Origin: Bubalus kerabau
Taxonomy: Eukaryota; Chordata; Mammalia; Artiodactyla; Bovidae
Direction of reading: 5' to 3'
DNA: 64,000 bases
NCBI RefSeq assembly: GCF_029407905.1
Contig: NC_073643.1
Span: forward strand, 31,772,001 to 31,836,000
A program made the translations under genes and the position numbers. Positions 55,251 through 64,000 of this stretch are shown in pieces; position 1 is the first letter of the stretch; each line of letters opens with the position of its first letter. A model generated the notes under the pieces. It was not told where the DNA came from. It searched no databases and saw nothing but the letters and a program-made list of their open reading frames with translations.

Positions 55251-58200
55251 TAAAGATTTTACAGGTAGAGGTCATTTTGGCAAATCCTTCCCATTTCGTA
55301 GATTAAAAGAGCTGTGGTGAAGCAGCCAGCCCAAGTGTCAGAGACCAGGTGATCCTCAAAGAGCCTGAGGGCTTTAAAATTCACTTCACTTAGGCTCCTT
55401 TGGTATCTGATTACCTATCACATTTCATTCTGCTGGAGCTGGAGATAGAGGAAAAACAGAGTCATGTCTCTTCCTAGTATAGTATATTTTCACTGGCAAG
55501 TAATAAAGCAAGTAGAAATCAATAACACATAAGGCAAGGATGTACACCATGAAAAGAAACGGTTAATGGAGTCATGGAATTTTAGATCTGTTAGGGTGCT
55601 TTGATGATCTTGTGGGATGGTCCTGGGCAAGTCCTATGGTTCCTTCTCCTATGAAGCTCTTCTGAGGTTTTCCGTTGCTAAGCAGCTGTGATAGACTTTT
55701 ATAAGTGGTCCGTAGACCAGTGAGCAACTAGCAGGCATTATAAAAAATTATATCTTTGGGGATTCAGGTAGAGTTGAGAACAGAGCCTGGGTCTGTCTTA
55801 TGTAAACATGAGAATTCACAGAAGTGGTTGGACTTCTGAAGGTATTGAACTAGCAATAAACTCAGGTTTGAGGTTACCTGTCATCGTCTTCAGTGTTGAG
55901 AGGGTCCAACTCAATCTCACTGTCATAAATTAATGTATGAAATTGAACAAAACTAAATGAATGGATTTATTGAAGACTAGGCTCATTTTGTTCATTAATT
56001 TCATTTGGGTAAGGCCTTCTATTTGAAAAACCAGTTTAAAGAACTATAATGAAAATGATATCTCTTGTATTGATATTAGGCCCAGACACATACCATTTTT
56101 TTTTCTAAAGAAGGAATTTGCTTCATATTTATCAGATTGTGATCAATTTGCCTTCACTATATTTTTAGTAGGAAGTGAAGATCCCTGAAATCTGATGAGC
56201 TGGGGTATATTTTGTGATTCTCTATCCTTGCTTAGCCTCAAAGCGCACCTTCGAGATTTGTTTAAAGGACTGATTTTCTTCCTCCATGATGCAGTAACCT
56301 GGCCTGTGATGCACTGCATATCTGGCAGCTAGTTAATCCTTCTCTTGTCAAAAATGTATTCATAGTCATGCATTCAAAAACGTATTCATTCTTATGGCTT
56401 TTAGAACTTTTAGAACAATTCATTGAGTAGCCAAAAGAAGCACCAGTTAATTGTTACGGCTGATAATTTGGAGTCTTTAGGCACAAAATCACCTCCAGTT
56501 CTGAGTGAAATGTTTCGTGATAAGTGACCTCATGGTGGAACAAGGTCCCAGTCACAGGAATAGGCAGCTAGAACAACAGATTCCTTACTCCAGTGCATGG
56601 AAGTGTCACCACATGAGAAAAGGTTTGGACAACCAGATGATTATGGCAGAATTTTTTGTTCAGAAAACAGGTAGTTGGGTAATGTACTCAATTTGTATTG
56701 GTGATAACCATGCTTGTGTAATAAATCGGCTTAGGGTCAGGTTCCAGAGAGAGAAAGGCTGAGAGCACTTGAGAGGTCTCTTTGTGATGTGATTCTTTAA
56801 TGCCATCCCTTGCCAGCAGGGGATCAGAGTTGACTCCTGCTTCCTTGGTATGAAGCTTTAGTTGTTATTGGTACCTATGTGATGTACATCACGAGACTCC
56901 AAGAGTGAAGAGCAGGTAAGTCTGCTGCATATTTAATAGGCAGTTAGCCACAGTGTTATTAATAAATGTGATAATAACAGTCTGGATTTGCATAGAGTTT
57001 TCCTGAGAAGAGTTGACTGTAGATGGCAAATATGCTGGCTGTCCATCCATCTCCTAGCATTGCACTCTCCCTACCAATAAACTGTCCCTCGCTGGTGGAT
57101 CTGAGATAAGGGCATAAATATCATGCAGCATTATTTTGTCACCAGTTATTTTTGCTTACTTGTCCATAGTTTCTCTTTGGATCTCTCTTATCAAATTCGT
57201 AGCTTTTGACCTACTAGAAAGAGGGAAAATAATTGATTTAGTTTAAGGCTTGATAGTGGGCTACTTTGTGGCTGGAAGTTTCTGGAATTTTTTAAAACTC
57301 AAGAATGTGGATTTTTGTCATTGGTTCTGAGATGGGGTGTGGTGGTGGTGCAGCTTCTAGGAAGAAGTGAGGACCGATAGGCATCTGGGGCCAGGAAAGC
57401 TGGTCGGTGGGCTCCCGCTCTGAGCTGCCTCGTGCAGAAAGCTGGTCAGTGGGCCAAACCACTGGCTTTGCTGAAACTTCCAGTACCTGAAATTTGACTT
57501 TGAAAAGTAATTTTAACAATTGAATAAACTACGTGATATGTTTTATAAGCCAGGGCGAATGATCTTAAGTATTTTGGTCTCTTTCATAACACAGTGAGCC
57601 TAATATTGGTAAAAATACAGATCTTCACTCACGCCATAAAGAGAGCCTAGATTTAATAAGCAGTTATGAGTGCTGGCAGCTGCCTATCAAACTGCATAAC
57701 TTGGACTCCAGCATGTGAAGACGGTGTCAACTTAAATTTTATCTCGGAAGTTTTTTTTTTAAGCGTTTATTTTGCCTTTCTCTCCAGTCTCTAACCTAAT
57801 GCAAGTAATGTAATTGGCTGAATATTTTCCACATAGCTAATTGGCTAGGGGCCAGGGGGGAAACCATTGTCTGGCTTGATGAAGATCAGAAATTAACATG
57901 ACATTTACGTGGAGGTAATGGAATATATTAGTAACCCGGTAATGCAGGAGGGTGAGAGGAAGAGTGTCCATCCTTTCCTGCCCATAAGCAGCGGGAGGAG
58001 TTCTGATGACCGTGAAAGAAGCCCCAGTACCCGCCACCCCAGACCCCCCAGGAGCTCACAGCATGGCCAGCCGGTCCTTGTGTTGCTTTTACTTTTGAAT
58101 TCTTAAGACAGAACTGTAAGACAAACTAATGAATTATTCCATTTGTCAATTAAAAAAGAAAATCCACCAACTACTATTGTAAGATTAAATTCCAATTAGA

Positions 58201-60104
58201 AGATTGCATTTAATTCGGAAGCTATAACATTGTTTTAATGAATTCTCTCTGAGGTGACAGTTTGTGTGAGATAAATTTATATGGTGTAGGTAGGTATAAA
58301 TTCATTGGATAATGTTAAACATGTTACTTCATATATATTAGCTGTGAAATTTATTTCTTCTCTAGTTATGTCCCCAAGGAGGTAGAGTCAGAGGGAAAAA
58401 CATATCTTCAAAGAAAGAACCCTTTCTGTCCTTTCAGATACTTGCTCTAAAACAGCCTTTTTTCTCACTTTTATTAAAAAAAAAAACAAAAAACAAAACT
58501 GTTAAATTTGTGTATTAACTGAATTTATGATTCTTGGTGTATGCTATTTATAAAATTGAATATAGGTTTTATGATATAGGAAATTAGTCTAGGAATGAGA
58601 ATATGATCCAATTTTGTAATAAAGGTAATCTGCATTTATATTGCAGATATTTTCCATTTTTTCTCTAAGCCCCTTATGGGATTACACACACATTTCTCTG
58701 GACATACAAATTCACTGTGAACTTTTAATGTAGTGGGCAGGCTTTTGTTCTTCTGACATCTGCACAAAGCATCAAATCCTTTGCCTAAATCAAAAGTGAC
58801 AAACATTTTGGACACACTTTCGATTGTATAATTCCTTCACCTCTGTTGGTTCCTGTGCTCCTGGCAGACATCACTAATTGATCACATTCTCTTCTCTGCT
58901 CTGTGTGGATGTGGTCTGAGAAATTACTCCATTTAAATTCTTGGAGCTAAGCTTACAAATCCAGCATTTACATGAATGTGCTCACAATCATGTCAGGCAA
59001 ATGATTTGTCTTTGAATATAGTATACTTACCCCAATATCTGTCACACAAGGCAATTTTGAGAAAATTTTACACAATCCTGGCAATTACCTGGTTGTGTGA
59101 CAACTGGATTTTGATATGTGTGCGCCATATGTATAAGGTTTGGTAGGCAGTTTATTTTGTACTTTTTAACTGGTTTTGGTGTTATGTGTCTGAAGCATTA
59201 CAGTTTTGTACTTTTTTTTTTTTTTTTTCAATTTCTATAACTTGGGAAAAGATAAGAGAGTCTGTTACCCTCTTGTTACCTGGGCATTAACTCAGGCTCA
59301 GACACGGCATGGAAGTGGCGGGGTGAAAACTAAACTAGACTTTCCCTCTTCAAGTGCAGTTTCTTTCTTAAAGGGAGGGGCATATACACGTAGCAGGTGC
59401 TGACCAGGGCCCAGCAAGTATCTTGCAATTTCCTTTTGCATATTAACCTTGGTTTTTGTCAATACACTGAAGCCAGCTGTACCAGCAAGGAAGGCATTCA
59501 GCTATTATATTTCAAATGATATCTTCTGTGATGTAAAATTCTAGGAGCCTCAACTACATGGCATGTTGTTTTTGAAAATAGTAGGTTTTCTCTTCACTTG
59601 GTTCAAGTTAACCCACAGAGTTTAAGAGAAGGAAATTTCCATTCAGCTTATGTTCAAGCTGCTGCCCTACCCTGTGGAGAACTGACATCCTTTTAACTCC
59701 TCCTTAAAAGAAAAATGAGCAATTAGCATATCTACATACCATTTAGTTAACTTACATTTCAATTTTGTTTCAACGTATTCTTTGATTGTTTAGTCATGGT
59801 AACTAGAGTTCTGGAAAATGGCTGAGGTTAACATGTGGATTGGTAACCTGTTGAGCCACATTTGTAGGATAACATGATTGGCTTTTGTCAAAGATGCCAA
59901 AATCTGTGAGCCCCGTATGGTCTGACCTGGTGCTGGCTCTTGGATTCTCTGTTACACGTTGTTTGTTCTATATAGCGCCAACCAATTGATTGGAAGAGGC
60001 TCATGAGATGAAATCTTTTTCATCCCTCCTCATATTCTGTGAGGTTTTGGTAATAATTGTACCAATAATTATTTGTACCAAATAATTATAGCAGCCAGTC
60101 ATTG
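55251..60104. other. Long repeat-poor stretch, no gene seen
   Basis: About 4.9 kb with almost no recognisable interspersed repeats. It holds a direct repeat of gaaagctggtcggtgggc at 57395-57412 and 57437-57454 (one change), an A-rich tract near 58478-58498 and a T-run at 59213-59228. No exon, RNA gene or CpG island is recognised. Low repeat density in such a stretch sometimes marks constrained non-coding sequence, which cannot be tested here. Confidence 0.5.
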
Positions 60105-60325
60105 AGCATTTATTTTGCCTGTAGTGGTTTGGATATCACACAGAGTATCTCATATCATCCTAACAGTATCTCTGTATACTTGATATTATTATTCTGGTTT
60201 TATTATTGAAAAGAAAGAAGCTCAGTGTCTAAGTGACTATTCAAGATCACACAGTAGGTTTTACAAGTGGAGTTTCCCTGAAGGTGGGTCCGTTTCAAAG
60301 CCTGTGTCTTAACCAGGAAGGCATG
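60105..60325 (-). mobile_element. MIR SINE, antisense, nearly full length
   Basis: 'cattgagcatttattttgcc', 'agaagctcagtgtctaagtg', 'caagatcacacagtaggttt' and 'gcctgtgtcttaacca' are antisense MIR blocks. Confidence 0.88.
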
Positions 60326-61033
60326 CGACATCCTTACCTTTGATTCCATGTTTCTCTAAGGTCCTTTTATTTGATTTAGGCAGGGAAGATTTTGTAGCTT
60401 CTAGTTGTCTTCAGGAAGAAGTAGAATCCAAGTCATTTAAATCCAACTCATGTAGCTTAATCTACACACAGGATTTTTATAGGACTGGGATAAAAAAGGG
60501 AATAACTTCTTCCAATTTTTTTTTTTTTTTTTTCAAAAATATTCCTTACTTACTGGCCTTTTCCTCTAAATCTAAAATCTCCCAGATACATGTAGTTGGG
60601 CTTAGTGTTGCATGCTTCTTCCAGGTCCTCTTGTAAAACAAAGATGCTCTAGGTGATGGTGGCTCATGGAATCCCTAACATCCAAGCAGATGAGTTTTCT
60701 CCTTTGATACAACATGAACAGACATAGGGCCAGCAGGCCCGCTGATCCAGAGAACATGTGAAGAGAGGGACAGCCTGGGCTACTGTGCTTTTGTGCCCAG
60801 GGCCAGAGCCAGGCAGTGGCAGGGTCAGGCCTGCCACTTTGTCACGTGCGTTTAGATCCCTGTGTTTGAGCTGCAGGGACTTCTACCCATCCAGGATGGA
60901 CTTGCAGGCTGGAGGGCCAGGAGGCTAGTTTCAGGTATGCTCTGTGGAGGTTTTCTTACAACATGTGCATTCAGTTGTTATTAAGGGGATTTTTCTTTCC
61001 ATATGTTTTAGTGTGGCATATTGGACTGTGTAA
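60326..61033. other. Unique sequence, no gene seen
   Basis: Contains an 18-bp T-run at about 60517-60534. No repeat family or coding region is recognised. Confidence 0.45.
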
Positions 61034-61112
61034 CGGGGGAGCCTGGTGGGCTGCCGTCTATGGGGTTGCACAGAGTCGGACACAACTGAAGCAACTTAGC
61101 AGCAGCAGCAAG
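61034..61112 (+). mobile_element. Bov-A2 3' terminal fragment
   Basis: About 79 bp of the second Bov-A2 monomer, from 'ggagcctggtgggctgccgt' to 'acttagcagcagcagca'. It is severely 5'-truncated. No clear target duplication is seen. Confidence 0.85.
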
Positions 61113-61179
61113 GGTGAAATGCGATGTTATTTTGCCATTTCCTTTACACATTTTCAGAAAAGAAAAAATGCAGCAGAAT

Positions 61180-61275
61180 CTTGATCTTCTGGAATCTGGG
61201 TGATGGGTATATGGGAGTTCATGGTACTATTTTCTCTACTTCTTTGTATATTCTACCACTTTATGATGAAACAAG
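61180..61275 (+). mobile_element. Old LINE-type 3' end
   Basis: 'gaatctgggtgatgggtata', 'tgggagttcatggtactatt' and 'ctacttctttgtatattcta' resemble the 3' end common to old L1 subfamilies. Assignment uncertain. Confidence 0.45.
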
Positions 61276-61864
61276 GTGTGTGTGTTTGGAGTAGGGGCAT
61301 CAGTGAGGGGCTAATCTGGCTTATTATCCAGCCTGGTGTTGGTAAACCAGTCACCGGGTAGAACCAGGTTTCTACTCCTCTGTCCTCCGTACCACCTTGG
61401 GCAGCCTTCAGCTGCTGGTGTAATTGAATTGATACGGAGTCTTAGGACAAGGAGATGCTAACCTAATCAGCCAAGAGTTGAAGTAATTTTCTGGACAATA
61501 TAGATAAAATAACTTTACCTGACATACAAGCATTCCCTGACTAACCTACAAACAATGACAGTGGTTGAGTAGCTGTCATAACGGAGCGTATGTGACATGC
61601 CAGGGGCTACGATACACCAGTTATGGAGTTTCTCTCTAACCCTTCAGTGGGCAGTGTTTGAAAAGGTGCGGGGGGGACTGCACCCAGGGCCCATTGGACT
61701 TTCTTCTGTTCCACTTCCAAGTCCTTGGAGCCTGTTCTTCAGCCTGTGATTCAGGGACTACCTGAATTGTGTTAAATATAGATTTCCAGACCCATACCCA
61801 GGTATAGGACTAGAGCTTGGTCTCTGAGTTAGTATAGATAAACTCAAGCCCTAGCCCCCAGGCT
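61276..61864. other. Unique sequence, possible MER5-like trace
   Basis: Positions 61730-61830 ('gattcagggactacctgaat', 'tagatttccagacccatacc') weakly resemble MER5A. Otherwise nothing is recognised. Confidence 0.4.
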
Positions 61865-62015
61865 TCACTGAGAGGGTTACCTTGGCCACGTCAAGGCTGC
61901 TCTCCAAGCTTGTTTCCTCCTCTGCAGACTGTGGACAGTGGTAGCATCTGCCTTGTTTTCTGTGAAAAGTCCTCAGTACTGTGCTTGGCACCTAGTAAGC
62001 ACTAGGTATGCATTC
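61865..62015 (+). mobile_element. MIR SINE
   Basis: 'gttaccttggccacgtcaag', 'gcttgtttcctcctctgcag' and 'gcttggcacctagtaagcac' follow the MIR core and 3' end. Confidence 0.75.
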
Positions 62016-62774
62016 CCTGAAACTGTATTTTAACCTTTTTGAGACATTTACAAACACCCCGACATAGCTGGGAATGTTAAGGATGTAGCAATTAATGCTC
62101 CAGGTGGCATTCTTTGGTGGATATAATTTAAACCTTACATATCCTAGAAGCGTTTTTTAGGGTAATTATTAAAAACACTTTAAAAATCAGTGTTACGAGT
62201 TTTTTATGTAGGTATATGAAAAAGAATTCTGTCATCAAAGTGTATAAGAGTTGACAAGTGTAAATATGCAGTTAGACAGTTTCAAAAAACGTGTATTATT
62301 TACTGATCAATGTAGTGTCTCCTCTGGAGCCATTACACTCAGTCATTTCCTGTCAATCTCTCCAGGCTGTTATAATCAGACTATGGATATGCATATTAAA
62401 ATACAAGAAAGTTATTGTGCATGTGTGGTGGCAGCTTTTTAATTGTTAATAATGTTGCTGCTTTAAAAAGATATCAGGATAGTTTTCTCTTATGATGGTT
62501 AATAGTCATCAGAATTGAAGGAGGGCTTAGGGAACCTGAAACTCAGGGTGGACGAGCATGAGGCCCACAGGTACCGATCGGTATCTGTGCTTCCAGGCAG
62601 TGCCTCCTGATAAAAGGGAAGAGCTTTTTATCTGATTTTGGTGCTGAGTACATGGAGATTCCTTCTGCTCTTTTTTCTAATGTGTTTTTGGAAAAGTTTT
62701 ATAATTAAAAAATATATATATGCTTCTATATGTGTGTGCTGATAAAAGAGCCATCTAACTTCTCTGTTGATAAC
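62016..62774. other. Unique sequence, no gene seen
   Basis: AT-rich, with a short TA run near 62710-62720. No coding or RNA feature is recognised. Confidence 0.45.
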
Positions 62775-62889
62775 AGGGATCAACAAACTTTCTGATCCAG
62801 AGAGGAAATATTTTGGGCTTTGCAGGCTACCTGGTCTCTTGCAACTACTTGCTGTGCTGTATGCAAGCAGCCATAGGTGACTAGACAGC

Positions 62890-63349
62890 AAAGGTCCGTC
62901 TAGTCAAAGCTATGATTTTTCCAGTAGTCACGTATGGAGGTGAGAGTTGGACCGTAAAGAAAGCTGAGTGCCAAAGAATTGATGCTTTTGAATTGTGGTG
63001 TTGGAGAAGACTCTTGAGAGTCCCTTGGACTGCAAGGAGATCAAACCAAGTCAATCCTAAAGGAAATCAACCCTGAATACTCAGTGGAAGAACTGATGCT
63101 GAAGCTGAAACTCCAGTACTTTGGTCACCTGATTTGAAGAGCTGACTCACTGGAAAAGACCCTGATGCTGGGAAAGATTGAGGGCAGGAGGAGAAGGGGA
63201 CAAAAGAGGATGAGATGGTTGGATGGCATCACCGACTCCATAGACATGAGTTTGAGCAAGCTCAGGGAGTTGGTGATGGACAGGGAAGCTTGGCGTGCTG
63301 CAGTCCATGGGGTTGTGAAGAGTTGGACATGACTGAGAGACTGAACTGA
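62890..63349 (+). mobile_element. BovB LINE 3' fragment
   Basis: About 460 bp from 'aaggtccgtctagtcaaagc' to the 3' end 'gactgagagactgaactga'. A stop appears early in the former coding part ('gtcacctgatttgaagagct'), and the copy is clearly more diverged than the one at 37110-38552. It encodes only the BovB C-terminal region and is inactive. Confidence 0.95.
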
Positions 63350-63513
63350 TATGTGATTCATATGTGAATGGTCATGGCTGTGTTTCCAATAAAATTTATT
63401 TACAGTCCTTTGAATTTCTTATAATTTCCATAGATCACTAAAGAGCAGTAGTTTAATTTTTTCCCAGCCCTTTAAGAATGTAAAAACTATTCTTAGTTCA
63501 TGAGTGTAGGGTT

Positions 63514-63534
63514 CCAAATAGGGCCCCTATTTGG
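63514..63534. repeat. Perfect 10-bp palindrome arms with 1-nt centre
   Basis: CCAAATAGGG and CCCTATTTGG face each other around a single C, at the right end of the hAT fossil. Confidence 0.9.
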
Positions 63535-63545
63535 CCCTAGGGCCT

Positions 63546-64000
63546 GTGGTTTTCTGCATCTTCTTGCAGCCTGAAGCAACATTAAGGATGCAGTCTTTGT
63601 TGTAGCTCTGTCACCATGCTTGGGCCTGATCATTTGCTCTCCAATTTCTGATGAAATAATAATGTCATCATGTTTTCTTCACATCTCATCTTGAGATAGG
63701 CTTGTTCTGTGTGACTGGATTATTTATTGATTTAGAGTGAAATTTAGTGAGGGTTCCTCCTCCCTTTCCTTTATTTAAAACAAGAGAAAGGTGAGCCTGA
63801 AGTAAAAATGAGGTGGAGGGTAAAAGATGAAGTGAAAGGGAAAACAAGTCACAGAAAATAAACGGATTCTGAAACTGGTATGTAAAATCTATATTCTCCT
63901 CAATACAGTGTTTTCTGGTATGTGTTGTGTATCTCACCAGTGGAATTAAGATGAAATATTTTACAGTTACAAATGGACATTTTTTTAAAACTTGAGTTAG
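63546..64000. other. Unique sequence, no gene seen
   Basis: Terminal stretch with a minus-strand frame at 63686-63937 that has no recognisable domain. No repeat family is recognised. Confidence 0.45.

Larger units (their letters stand above)
62775..63545. mobile_element. hAT-type DNA transposon fossil split by a BovB
   Basis: The left part, 62775-62889, has 'ggatcaacaaactttctgat', 'aatattttgggctttgcagg' and 'gcaagcagccatagg'. The right part, 63350-63545, has 'gtgaatggtcatggctgtgt', 'ccaataaaatttatttacag' and 'taaaaactattcttagttca'. Together they follow the same family as 7962-8265, interrupted by the BovB fragment. Confidence 0.75.

Noticed and set aside
56879..56892. Perfect 14-bp palindrome GTGATGTACATCAC
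   Set aside because: A few perfect 14-bp palindromes are expected by chance in 64 kb, and nothing nearby supports a functional site.

Overview
The window is nuclear DNA of a ruminant (pecoran) mammal. The diagnostic evidence is the repeat content. Bov-tA and Bov-A2 SINEs occur in both orientations, three BovB (RTE-clade) LINE copies are present, and there are two CHR-2-type tRNA-derived SINEs. These sit on a background of pan-mammalian fossils: MIR, L2-like, L1, MER5A-like hAT, Tigger and MaLR LTR. Whether it is cattle, sheep, goat, buffalo or another pecoran cannot be told from the sequence alone.

I find no convincing protein-coding exon, rRNA or tRNA gene, and no CRISPR array or prokaryotic-type operon. 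Every long open frame that I could name belongs to a transposable element. The other long frames are unsupported. The window therefore looks like an intergenic stretch or part of a very large intron. Two short segments with exon-like splice signals (near 46277 and 53580) and one promoter-like segment (43190-43410) are recorded as candidates only.

Layout. Positions 1-8450 are dominated by an L1 that was hit successively by a Tigger1-type transposon, a Bov-tA and a nearly full-length antisense BovB. Positions 8.5-17 kb are mostly unique sequence with scattered MIR, MER5A-like and CHR-2 copies. Positions 17-28 kb hold two antisense L1 3' ends; the second has an inverted 5' segment and a Bov-A2 inserted at the junction. 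Positions 28-36 kb carry MIRs, an old ~1 kb L2-like repeat, an MLT1-like solo LTR and a Tigger-class MITE. Positions 36.7-38.8 kb are a second nest: old LINE fragment, then MIR, then the best-preserved BovB of the window, which keeps a reverse-transcriptase frame broken by a small deletion. Positions 39-48.6 kb hold MIRs, two Bov-A2, a full-length CHR-2 SINE and the promoter-like segment. Positions 49.05-50.29 kb are an unusual AT-rich degenerate tandem array with a period near 127 bp, invaded by two SINEs. Positions 50.3-64 kb are mostly unique sequence with MIR, MER5A-like and Bov-tA copies, ending with a hAT fossil split by a BovB 3' fragment.

There is no gene network to describe. The functional logic is retrotransposition: BovB and L1 supply the machinery, Bov-tA and Bov-A2 carry BovB-like 3' ends, and target-site duplications at several insertions allow the order of events to be read. 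Family names come from recognising consensus motifs by eye; boundaries are generally good to about 10-20 bp, and better where a target-site duplication is given.
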